64,000 nucleotides of DNA from JAOEGB01 sp041262585. GTDB taxonomy: Bacteria > Actinomycetota > Actinomycetes > Streptosporangiales > Streptosporangiaceae. Within the stretch, counting starts at the first letter, position 1. Each line of letters starts with the position of its first letter. Position numbers and translations under genes: made by a program. Below, piece by piece: positions 1-7,424 of this stretch. The notes under the pieces are model-generated. The model did no database searches, had not been told where the DNA came from, and saw only the letters and a program-made list of their open reading frames with translations. The DNA lies in the NCBI RefSeq assembly GCF_041262585.1, contig NZ_JBGCBZ010000028.1, positions 1 to 64,000 of the forward strand, given 5' to 3'.

Positions 1-1754
1 ACGTTGTCATAGTTCACGTAACCCGTGCCCGAGAACCCCGTGTGCGTCGTCTCCAGGATCCCCTGCGAGATCGTCGCGTTCTCGGCCTCATACCGGTTGC
101 CCGGCGGCGGAGGCGGAGGAGCGGTCGCCCACGGCACCTGGGAGGACTTGTAGAAGTTGATGCCCATGACCGTCCAGCGCGGCCCCTGAGCGCCCAGGCG
201 GGTCTTGAACGCGGTCCAGTTGTGCGTGGACCACGGCGACCAGCCGAGCTCGGCGATGGCAGGCAGGCGCGGGAACGCCATGTACTCGATGTCGTCCTCG
301 GTGGCGATCGTCTCGGTCCACAGCGGCGCCTCGACGCCGAGCACGGCAGAGGCCGGCACACCGCTCAGGTAGGCGCCCGGGTTCCACTCGTACGCCGTCT
401 GGACCTCGATGTAACCGGCCCAGGCCTGGCCCAGGGAGGTCGAGGAGTTGTACTTCATGTCGAGGTACGCCTTGTTGGCAGGCGACATGACGACCTTCGC
501 GCCCAGCGACACCGCGTTGTTCACGAGTGAGTCCGAGGTCGTCGTGCCCCAGTACTGCGTGACGCGGCCGGGTGAGTGCTGCACCGCCGACGCGCCGATC
601 TGGTGCCAGCCCATGACGGCCTTGCCCGCGCCCACGACGAGGGGCTGCACCCGGTTCATGAACGTGGCGTACTGCGAGGCCGTGGTGGAGGAGGCCTCGT
701 CACCGCCGACGTGCAGGTAGGGGCCGGGGGTGATGGCCGCCAGCTCGGTCAGCACGTTGTTCACGAAGGTGTACGTGGTCTCCTTCGACGTGCACAGCGA
801 GCTGAACCCGACATTGGTGCCGGTGTAGAGCGCGGGGGCGACGCCGTTGCAGTTCAGCTCGGCGTACGACGCGAGCGCGGCGTTCGTGTGGCCCGGCATG
901 TCGATCTCGGGCACGATCGTGATCTGCCGCTGCGCGGCGTAGGCGACGATGTCCTGATACTGGGCCTTGGTGTAGTAACCGCCCGCTCCCCCGCCGACCT
1001 GGGTGCTGCCGCCGTAGGTGGCGAGCCGTGGCCAGGAGTCCACGACGATCCGCCAGCCCTGGTCGTCTGACAGGTGCAGATGCAGATAGTTGATCTTGTA
1101 GAGGGCGATCCGGTCGATGTACCGCTTGACCGTCGCCACCGGGTGGAAGTGCCGCGCGACGTCGAGCATCGTGCCCCGGTAGGCGAAGCGCGGGTAGTCC
1201 ACGATCCGCCCGCCGGGCGCCGTCCAGGGGCCGGGGCGCACGGTCGTGCTTTCGATGTCCGGAGGCAGGAGCTGGCGAAGCGTCTGCGCGCCGTTGAAGA
1301 GGCCGGTGGCCGTCTGCGCCCGGATGACCACGGCGGAGGCGGTCACGTCGAGCTGGTAGCCCTGCGACCCCACGCTCGGGTCGGCCCCGCTGAGCAGCAG
1401 CGAGATGCCGCTCACCGGGGTGCCGGAAGCGGCCGATACCGGCAGGGCGTAGCCGGTGGAGGGCCGCAGGATCCCGGCCAGATAGGCGCCGACGTCGGCC
1501 GCCGGGGTGGACCCGGCCTCCGTGAAGATCGAGGCGTCGGACGGCAGCGTGTAGGTGACCCCGCCGGCCGGCTGCAGCGAGACGGGGACGGGCACGACGT
1601 CGGCGAACGACGCCGCGGCGGCGGGCGTCGCGGTGGTCAGCACCGCCAGACCGGCGCCGGTGACGAGGAGTGCGGCCGTCATCAGGGCCGCGGCTAGTCG
1701 GGCGAGCGGAGACCGCCGCCACGAGGAGGGATTGGGGGGTACGGCGGGCCTCAT
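1..1754 (-). CDS. secreted beta-N-acetylhexosaminidase, GH20 (3' end outside window)
   Basis: Exo-acting hexosaminidase that would release terminal GlcNAc/GalNAc from chitin oligomers or glycans outside the cell. The 584 codons present begin with a twin-arginine-poor but clearly hydrophobic signal peptide (about residues 17-45, ending in Ala-rich sequence). A GH20 N-terminal domain follows, then the catalytic barrel with the Asp-Glu pair in the HVGGDEAS motif. The reading frame runs off the window just after YEAENATIS, which looks like the start of a CBM6/35-type carbohydrate-binding module. Start chosen at the ATG at 1754 because GGAGGA lies 6-7 bases upstream. A palindrome (1787-1801) sits just upstream and probably controls it. 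The extent of the missing C-terminus is unknown. Family call is secure; substrate is inferred. Confidence 0.9.
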   Translation of the reverse strand, partial: MRPAVPPNPSSWRRSPLARLAAALMTAALLVTGAGLAVLTTATPAAAASFADVVPVPVSLQPAGGVTYTLPSDASIFTEAGSTPAADVGAYLAGILRPSTGYALPVSAASGTPVSGISLLLSGADPSVGSQGYQLDVTASAVVIRAQTATGLFNGAQTLRQLLPPDIESTTVRPGPWTAPGGRIVDYPRFAYRGTMLDVARHFHPVATVKRYIDRIALYKINYLHLHLSDDQGWRIVVDSWPRLATYGGSTQVGGGAGGYYTKAQYQDIVAYAAQRQITIVPEIDMPGHTNAALASYAELNCNGVAPALYTGTNVGFSSLCTSKETTYTFVNNVLTELAAITPGPYLHVGGDEASSTTASQYATFMNRVQPLVVGAGKAVMGWHQIGASAVQHSPGRVTQYWGTTTSDSLVNNAVSLGAKVVMSPANKAYLDMKYNSSTSLGQAWAGYIEVQTAYEWNPGAYLSGVPASAVLGVEAPLWTETIATEDDIEYMAFPRLPAIAELGWSPWSTHNWTAFKTRLGAQGPRWTVMGINFYKSSQVPWATAPPPPPPGNRYEAENATISQGILETTHTGFSGTGYVNYDN

Positions 1755-1786
1755 GGCGTCCTCCGCGGAGTGCAAGTAATTAATTA

Positions 1787-1801
1787 GTAAGGGTTCCTTA
1801 C
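1787..1801. promoter_or_regulatory. palindromic operator upstream of GH20 gene
   Basis: GTAAGG-GTT-CCTTAC is a perfect 6-bp inverted repeat with a 3-nt spacer, embedded in an unusually A/T-rich patch (1776-1801), 33 bases upstream of the hexosaminidase ATG. Its half-sites resemble the AGGAAA/TTTCCT boxes bound by ROK-family repressors (CsnR/NagC-like) upstream of secreted chitosan/chitin genes in actinomycetes. Binding protein is inferred, not shown; no ROK regulator gene lies in the window. Confidence 0.5.
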
Positions 1802-1844
1802 AGACGCCGGAGCGTCAAGGATCACTTGAGCGGCAGCAGTACAA

Positions 1845-1910
1845 GCATGATCACGTGGGGAATCCACGCCGGTCAGGACGTGCGCGCGGGAATCCCCGCA
1901 TGATCACGCG
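1845..1910 (-). repeat. pair of intergenic GTGATCATGC repeats
   Basis: Two copies of the motif CGTGATCATGC, read on the minus strand, at 1845-1855 and 1898-1908 (53 bp apart). Each is followed by GGGGATTCCC-like or TTGTACT sequence. The second copy and the spacer overlap the last codons of the neighbouring WYL gene. Same family as the copies near 19.4-19.6, 35.1 and 39.4 kb. Confidence 0.7.
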
Positions 1911-2349
1911 CAAGGGTGGCGAGGCGGGCGCGGCCGGGCTCGGGGAAGCGCTCGGCCGTCACGACGGCCGACAGGATCCGGTCGAGGCGGAACACCCGCA
2001 CGTCCTCGCGGAGCCTGCACCATGCCACCAGGTACCAGTGGCCTCCCCTGCCGCCGAGGCAGATGCTCGGCTCGACCTTCCTGGAGGTCACGGTGCCCTT
2101 GCCGTCGCCGTACTCGATGAGCAGCACCCGCCGCCCGAGCAGGGCCCGGTCGATCGCGCGCTTCACCATCTCGACGCGGGCGAAGGTGTACCCGCCAGGG
2201 TCGAGCAGGATGGGAACGCCCGCCTCGCGGAGCTTGGCGACATCCCGGACGACGGTCCGCTTGCTGACTCCGAGACGCGACGCCAGCTCACGGGCGGACA
2301 GGGATCCGGCGGCCCGGAGCTCCTCCACCAGGGCGTCGCGACGATGCAT
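1873..2349 (-). CDS. HTH/WYL-domain transcriptional regulator (short form)
   Basis: Predicted DNA-binding regulator of 158 residues. Residues 1-55 form an HTH_11 winged helix (SARELASRLGVSKRTVVRDV). Residues about 70-140 carry a compact WYL-like domain with the HWYLVAWCRLRED stretch and FRLDRI. Typical YafY/PafC-type WYL regulators are 230-330 residues, so this one lacks the usual C-terminal extension. It is encoded 46 bp downstream of, and in the same direction as, the PHP gene start region's opposite end (the PHP gene ends at 2397 on the same strand), so the two may share a transcript. Ligand and targets are unknown. The family call is good. Confidence 0.8.
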   Translation of the reverse strand: MHRRDALVEELRAAGSLSARELASRLGVSKRTVVRDVAKLREAGVPILLDPGGYTFARVEMVKRAIDRALLGRRVLLIEYGDGKGTVTSRKVEPSICLGGRGGHWYLVAWCRLREDVRVFRLDRILSAVVTAERFPEPGRARLATLARDHAGIPARTS

Positions 2350-2396
2350 GACTTGACGCTACGCCGACGCCGTGGGCGAAACCGCCCGAAAACGCC

Positions 2397-3431
2397 TCAC
2401 TCAGAGGCCACAGCACCATCACCCCATGACCGGGTGTTGATGATCCGCTCAGGCTCGATCCCGCACTGTACGGCTCTCGCGCAGCCGTTCCGCTGCCAGT
2501 CGAGCTGACCGGGGGCGTGCGCGTCGGAGTCGATCGAGAAGTCGCAGCCCATCTCGTAGGCCAGCCGCAGCAGCCGCTTGGGCGGGTCGAGCCGGTCGGT
2601 CCTGGAATTGATCTCGACGGCCACGCCGAACTGCCGGCACGCCTCGAACACGATCTCCGCGTCGAACTTCGACTCCGGGCGCAGGCCGCCCCGCTTGCCG
2701 CCCGCCTGGACGATCCGGCCCGTGCAGTGGCCGAGCACGTCCACGTGCGGGTTCGCGATGGCCATCACCATCCGCCGCGTCATGTCCTCGGCGTCCATCC
2801 TGAGCAGCGAGTGCACGCTCGCCACGACGACGTCGAGCCGTTCCAGCAGCTCGGGCTCCTGGTCCAGGGAGCCGTCGGCGTTGATGTCGACCTCGATGCC
2901 GGTGAGGACGCGGAACGGGCGGCCCCCGTCGGCGGCGAACCCGGCGTTGAGCTCCTCCACCACGTCGAGCTGCCTGCGCAGCCGGTCGGCCGACAGGCCG
3001 TTGGCGACGCTCAGCCGGGGCGAGTGGTCGGTGAGCGCGAGGTATTCGTGGCCGAGCTCCCGGGCGGCCGCGGCCATCTCCTCGATGGGCGATCCGCCGT
3101 CCGACCAGTCGGAGTGGCTGTGCAGATCCCCCTTGAGCGCCGCCCGCAGGGCCGACGTCGCCTCGTCCAGATCGACGTCCTTCGTGTCCTCGATGCGCCT
3201 GAGGTAGGTCGGCACGTCACCGTTCAGCGCCTCGGCGATCGCCAGGGCGGTGACCTTGCCGATGCCCTTGAGACCGGCCAGGCCGCCGGTCCGGGCGAGC
3301 CGTACGAGCTCGTCACGCGGGATGGCGGCGATGGTGTCGGCGGCGCCGCGGAACGCGCGGACGCGATAGGTGGGCTCGCCCGCCCGCTCCAGCAGGTACG
3401 CGATCCTTTTCAGAGCCTCGACCGGATCCAC
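2397..3431 (-). CDS. PHP-domain phosphoesterase with Pol X-like helix-hairpin-helix N-terminus
   Basis: 344 residues. Residues 1-95 resemble the N-terminal helix-hairpin-helix region of family X DNA polymerases (GLAGLKGIGKVTA at 51-62). Residues 100-335 form a PHP metallophosphoesterase domain: GDLHSHSDWSDG carries the metal-binding His104 and His106, and later motifs include EVDI, ASVHS, LGHCTGR, EINSR and IDSDAHAP. The polymerase nucleotidyl-transfer domain found between these parts in bacterial PolX is absent, so this is the PHP-only relative common in actinomycetes. DNA repair or nucleotide processing is possible; the real substrate is unknown. Divergent from the cassette starting at 3545. 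Confidence 0.85.
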   Translation of the reverse strand: MDPVEALKRIAYLLERAGEPTYRVRAFRGAADTIAAIPRDELVRLARTGGLAGLKGIGKVTALAIAEALNGDVPTYLRRIEDTKDVDLDEATSALRAALKGDLHSHSDWSDGGSPIEEMAAAARELGHEYLALTDHSPRLSVANGLSADRLRRQLDVVEELNAGFAADGGRPFRVLTGIEVDINADGSLDQEPELLERLDVVVASVHSLLRMDAEDMTRRMVMAIANPHVDVLGHCTGRIVQAGGKRGGLRPESKFDAEIVFEACRQFGVAVEINSRTDRLDPPKRLLRLAYEMGCDFSIDSDAHAPGQLDWQRNGCARAVQCGIEPERIINTRSWGDGAVASE

Positions 3432-3544
3432 ACCGGCACGCTACCCGAGGTCGGATCACGCACGCGCGGCATGCGCGGAGACGATGGACTGTCCCGTTCG
3501 TTTGGAACGCGGTAATCTGTCCCGATCTCGACCGCAGGAGCCCG

Positions 3545-3997
3545 ATGGCACAACCCGGGGAGCGTCCCCCCATAGAGCCCCACCCGATGGCGATGAGCTC
3601 GCCGGGGCAGCCCGGTCGGACGCCGCCGCCTCCGCCGTCGAGCGGCATCAAGTCCTCCACCGCGATCAAGCTCGGCACGCTGGGCGTCCTGTCCACGCTC
3701 GTCGTCGGCTTCTGCGCGGCCCAGGACAACTACGAGGAGGTCGGCGCGGACTGCGTGGACATGTCCAGCCGCCGGCCCGACGGGTCCTACACCGTCGTCG
3801 ACGACGACTTCTGCGACGACGATCACCACTACCACGGCTCGCGCGGCGCCTACGGGTGGTACTACGGCGGCAGCCACAGCGGCGGGCGCGTGTCGAGGGG
3901 CAGCACGATCAGGCCGGCGGACACCGAGATCACGACGCGGTCGGGCCGGGTCATCCAGCGCGGCGGCTTCGGGTTCCACTCCGGTGGCGGCGGCTGA
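3545..3997 (+). CDS. DUF1190/YgiB-like membrane-anchored protein
   Basis: 150 residues with a Pro-rich N-terminus, one hydrophobic segment (about 42-58, TLGVLSTLVVGFCA) and an extracytoplasmic-looking tail with CVD, SYTVVDDDFCDDD, and a Gly/Ser/His-rich end finishing RGGFGFHSGGGG. The paired Cys and the C-terminal RGGFG motif are the hallmarks of the E. coli YgiB/YjfM (DUF1190) family. The next gene, 3 bp downstream, is the YgiC-like ATP-grasp enzyme, exactly the partner seen in E. coli, which supports the assignment despite low complexity. Function of the family is unknown. The start has GCAGGAG 8 bases upstream. Confidence 0.7.
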   Translation: MAQPGERPPIEPHPMAMSSPGQPGRTPPPPPSSGIKSSTAIKLGTLGVLSTLVVGFCAAQDNYEEVGADCVDMSSRRPDGSYTVVDDDFCDDDHHYHGSRGAYGWYYGGSHSGGRVSRGSTIRPADTEITTRSGRVIQRGGFGFHSGGGG

Positions 3998-4000
3998 CGC

Positions 4001-5170
4001 ATGCGGAGGGAACACGCGCGGCCGCGCGAGGGCTGGTCCGGCATCATCGAGTCGCAGGGGCTCGCCTTCCACCGGTCGGCCCATCCCGAAGGCCTCGCCC
4101 GGCCGTACTGGGACGAGAGCGTCCACTACGTCTTCACCATGGACGAGGTCCTCGCCCTGGAGAGCCAGGTCGAGGACCTGCACGAGATGTGCCTGGCCGC
4201 GGCCGAGCACGTCGTCGCCACCGACCGGCTCGCCGACTTCGGCATCCCGCCCGCGTGCCGTACGGCTGTCGCCGAGTCGTGGCGGCGGCGCGACCAGCAC
4301 GTCTTCGGCCGGTTCGACCTGCGGTACGACGGGACGGGTCCGGCCAAGCTGCTGGAGTACAACGCGGACACCCCAACGAGCCTGGTCGAGAGCGCGGTCG
4401 TGCAGTGGTTCTGGCTGCGCGACGTCTTTCCGGGCGACGACCAGTGGAACTCGCTGCACGAGCGGCTCGTCGACCACTGGAAGTCGCTCACGCTGCCGAC
4501 CGGCCCGGTCCACTTCGCCTGGACGAACGCCGACGAGACCGGCGAGGAGGTCATGACGCTCGGCTACCTCCAGGAGACGGCCGAGCAGGCCGGGCTCACC
4601 ACGGTCGCCGTCGCCATGGAGGACATCGGCTGGGACGCGCTCAACCGGCGGTTCGTCGACATGGAACACCGGGTGATGCGGTCGCTGTGCAAGCTCTACC
4701 CCTGGGAGTGGATCGTCGCCGAGCCGTTCGGCCCGCACGCCCTGGCCCAGCAGATCTCCATGGCCTGGATCGAGCCGCTGTGGAAGATGCTGCTGTCCAA
4801 CAAGGCGCTCCTGGCCGTCCTGTGGGAGCTGTATCCCGGCCACCCCAACCTGCTGCCCGCCTACCTGGACGGCCCGCGCGAGCTCGCCGATAAATCCGGA
4901 TATATCGAGAAACCGCTGCTGGGCCGTGAGGGCGCCTCCATGCGGATCGTCACGCCCGGCGCCGGAGAGCAGGTGCGGACCGGCGGCGGCTACGGCGCCG
5001 AGGGCTTCGTCTACCAGGAGTTTTCGGCGCTCCCCGACTTCGACGGCTGGCGGCCGGTGCTCGGCGCCTGGGTCGTCGGCGACGAGTCCGCCGGGCTGGG
5101 CATCCGGGAAACCTCCGGCCTGATCACCGATGACACCTCCTCATTCGTCCCCCATCGCATCCACGGCTGA
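4001..5170 (+). CDS. glutathionylspermidine-synthase-like ATP-grasp protein (YgiC/YjfC type)
   Basis: 389 residues, matching the usual ~386 of YgiC. The ATP-grasp amide-ligase fold of the C-terminal half of E. coli Gsp synthetase is visible: LRYDGTGPAKLLEYNADTPTSL, AWTNADETGEEVMT, YPWEWIVAEPFG and YIEKPLLGREGASM, the last with the ATP-binding Lys. There is no amidase domain. Actinomycetes lack glutathione, so a peptide-amine or peptide-peptide ligation on a different acceptor is more likely than glutathionylspermidine synthesis; this is inference. Lies between the DUF1190-like and DUF350 genes with 3-bp and 12-bp gaps, so the three are almost surely one operon. Confidence 0.85.
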   Translation: MRREHARPREGWSGIIESQGLAFHRSAHPEGLARPYWDESVHYVFTMDEVLALESQVEDLHEMCLAAAEHVVATDRLADFGIPPACRTAVAESWRRRDQHVFGRFDLRYDGTGPAKLLEYNADTPTSLVESAVVQWFWLRDVFPGDDQWNSLHERLVDHWKSLTLPTGPVHFAWTNADETGEEVMTLGYLQETAEQAGLTTVAVAMEDIGWDALNRRFVDMEHRVMRSLCKLYPWEWIVAEPFGPHALAQQISMAWIEPLWKMLLSNKALLAVLWELYPGHPNLLPAYLDGPRELADKSGYIEKPLLGREGASMRIVTPGAGEQVRTGGGYGAEGFVYQEFSALPDFDGWRPVLGAWVVGDESAGLGIRETSGLITDDTSSFVPHRIHG

Positions 5171-5182
5171 AAGCGATCTGGC

Positions 5183-5632
5183 ATGAACACCGCCCCCTCC
5201 ACCTCGCTCGCCTCCGTCCTCGGGCATGGCTCGCTGGCGATCCTCGCCTACGCCATCTTGGGCGTGCTGCTGCTCGTCGCCGGGTTCTACGTCATCGACC
5301 TCGCCACGCCCGGCCGCCTCAGCAAGGTGATCCGCACTGACCGCAACCCCAACGCGACGCTTCTGACCGCCTCCAGCCTGGCCGCCGTCGGGCTGATCGT
5401 GGCGGCCTCGATCTGGTCCTCCGGCGGCGCGCTGCGGGACGGCCTGCTCGCGACGCTCGTCTTCGGCCTGGTCGGCATCGCCGTGCAGACCCTGGGCATG
5501 GTCGTGTTCGACAAGGTCGCCGGGATCTCGGTCCGCGAACTCGCGCACGAGGCCACCCTGCAGCCGGCCGCCGTCCTCCTCGCCGTCACGCACTTCGTCA
5601 TCGGCCTCATCACGGCGGTCGCCGTCCTCTAG
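5183..5632 (+). CDS. DUF350 family membrane protein
   Basis: 149 residues with four predicted membrane helices (about 18-40, 60-80, 88-110, 125-148). The DUF350 signature is present in YVIDLATPGRLSKVIRTDRNPNATLLTAS after the first helix. This family (E. coli YjfL) sits next to DUF1190 and YgiC-like genes in enterobacteria as well, so the last gene of the cassette is the expected partner. Biochemical role unknown; the context suggests a membrane platform for the ligase encoded upstream. Confidence 0.85.
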   Translation: MNTAPSTSLASVLGHGSLAILAYAILGVLLLVAGFYVIDLATPGRLSKVIRTDRNPNATLLTASSLAAVGLIVAASIWSSGGALRDGLLATLVFGLVGIAVQTLGMVVFDKVAGISVRELAHEATLQPAAVLLAVTHFVIGLITAVAVL

Positions 5633-6009
5633 CGGCTTCCCGCCACGAGGCCGGTTGGGGCCCGAGCCATGATCCGGACAAGGTGAGGGGCCGGAGCTTT
5701 GGCGACGAACAATTACGGGGCAGGTTACGGCAATCGATCCCGCCGGTCGTGGCACCGGACGACGCCCATGTGATGCGCTGTGGCGAGCGTCGCGCACACG
5801 GATTCCCCCGGTCGCAGCGGTGAAATCGACACACGACCTCAAGTCGAACTAAGACACGTCCGCCATGGACACTGACGGATGCCGGTCCGGCACGGACGGT
5901 GTACACCGGCACGCGTGCTGGGATTCGCGCGCCTTGCCACCGTCGAGTGACAGGGGCGCGGTAAATCCGACTAATCAAACCTGTCGCCACTGGAGCCGGA
6001 GGCCATGCC
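5633..6009. other. 377-bp intergenic region; palindrome, no gene seen
   Basis: No coding sequence could be supported here. It contains a perfect 12-bp palindrome CGGTGTACACCG at 5897-5908 and a TGCCG-gtc-CGGCA mini-hairpin just before it, about 110 bases upstream of the next start. These could be operator or leader elements for the glycosyltransferase gene. No convincing terminator U-tract or riboswitch core was recognised. Confidence 0.4.
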
Positions 6010-7302
6010 ATGCCCAAAAGGTTCTTCCCTCTTCGCCGGATGACAATGGGAGGCCTCCGCAAAGGAACACTGACGAAACCGGCCTACAGGGTGACGGCGA
6101 TGACCGGAATCATCCTGGCGGCGGTCGCCGTACGAGCCTGCAAGTTCGATTTCGAGTCGACGGACTACACCGTCCACCTGAAACATTGGTACGACTATAT
6201 TCACGGCCACGGCGGATTCAGCGCCGTCGGAGATAATTTCTCGACTTACAATTTCTCGGATTACAACGCCCCCTATCTGTATTTGCTGGCGGCGTTGACT
6301 TACCTGCCGGTTCAAGCACAGGCCGGGATCAAACTGATCTCGGTGATATTCGACCTGCTACTGGCTTTCTTCGCTTATCGGATGGCGAGCCTGCGCTATC
6401 CGGATTCCTGGCAGCCGGTCATGGCGGCGGCCGCCGTCCTGTTCCTGCCCACGGTAATCATGAACGGCGCACTCTGGGGCCAGTCCGACTCGATATATGC
6501 GGCTTTCGCGGTGGGCGGAGTCTACCTCCTGATGCGGGACCGCCCTTGGATGGCGTGCACGTTCTTCGGCCTCGCACTGGCTTTCAAGCTCCAGGCTGTT
6601 TTCATCTTTCCACTCCTGCTCGTCCTGGCCCTTCTCAAGCGCCTGCCCTGGCAGACACTGATCGCCGTCCCCGCGACATATTTGGCGCTGGACATACCGG
6701 CCTTGCTGCTGGGCGCTTCACCTGAGAATCTTCTGACCGTCTATTTGAGGCAGACAGAAAGTTACCAGGACCTGACACTCGATGCGCCGTCCATTTATCA
6801 ATGGGTGACGTCCAGCACGCACGCCGACGTGCTGCGTACTGCGGGAATACTCTTCACCAGCGCAGTCTTGATCGCCCTGATCGCGCTCGTCGCGGTAAAT
6901 CGGGCGGCGTTGACGAACCTCCGCATCGCGCTTCTGGCGGCGACGTCGGCCGTCCTCGTGCCGTTTCTCCTGCCATCGATGCACGAGCGGTACTTTTACC
7001 TGGCCGACGTGCTCAGCGTGATGGTCGCGTTCTACCTGCCACGACGCCTGTGGTACGCGCCGATCGCCGTGCAGGTGTCCTCGGCTCTGTCCTACCTGCC
7101 GTTCCTGGGGATGCCGTTGTTCCAAGGCGATGCGGCGTCTCTGGAATTCAAGCTTCTCGCGGGGGTGATGGCGCTCGCTCTGGCGGCGTTGCTGGGGGCT
7201 GGATTCCGTGAATTCCGCAAAGCCGGAATCGCGCAGAGCGGAATCCAGGAATCGTTCCCCGCTGGTGAGCCGGCACCCTCTGCTCCCGGCTCTGGCCGTT
7301 GA
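6010..7302 (+). CDS. GT-C type integral membrane glycosyltransferase
   Basis: 430 residues with about ten membrane helices. An early extracytoplasmic loop carries ESTDYTVHLKHWYDYI and NAPYLYLL, and later loops carry GALWGQSDSIYAAF and FKLQAVFIFPLLL. These are typical of polyprenyl-phosphate-sugar-dependent GT-C enzymes (GT87/GT39-like mannosyl- or glucosyltransferases). The acidic STD pair in loop 1 would be the catalytic site. Start at 6010 follows GGAGG by 7 bases. The codon use is less GC-biased than in housekeeping genes of this window (for example several TTT, ATT and TTA codons), consistent with a variable envelope-glycan locus. Acceptor and sugar cannot be told. Confidence 0.75.
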   Translation: MPKRFFPLRRMTMGGLRKGTLTKPAYRVTAMTGIILAAVAVRACKFDFESTDYTVHLKHWYDYIHGHGGFSAVGDNFSTYNFSDYNAPYLYLLAALTYLPVQAQAGIKLISVIFDLLLAFFAYRMASLRYPDSWQPVMAAAAVLFLPTVIMNGALWGQSDSIYAAFAVGGVYLLMRDRPWMACTFFGLALAFKLQAVFIFPLLLVLALLKRLPWQTLIAVPATYLALDIPALLLGASPENLLTVYLRQTESYQDLTLDAPSIYQWVTSSTHADVLRTAGILFTSAVLIALIALVAVNRAALTNLRIALLAATSAVLVPFLLPSMHERYFYLADVLSVMVAFYLPRRLWYAPIAVQVSSALSYLPFLGMPLFQGDAASLEFKLLAGVMALALAALLGAGFREFRKAGIAQSGIQESFPAGEPAPSAPGSGR

Positions 7303-7424
7303 CGTCCCGGACGTGGTCGTCCGTCAGCCGCTCGACCTCGGCGGCTTGGTCGGCCGCGTCCCCGGCGATTCGCAGTATGTGCCGATTCTGGCGGATAGCG
7401 ACAGACCCATCGGTCACCATGTGA

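Noticed and set aside
1776..1801. DasR (dre) site upstream of the hexosaminidase
   Set aside because: The palindrome does not match the ACTGGTCTAGACCAGT-type dre consensus; a ROK-like box fits better.
5633..6009. Possible c-di-AMP or other riboswitch before the glycosyltransferase gene
   Set aside because: Searched by eye for conserved core elements; only short palindromes are visible, no recognisable riboswitch core.
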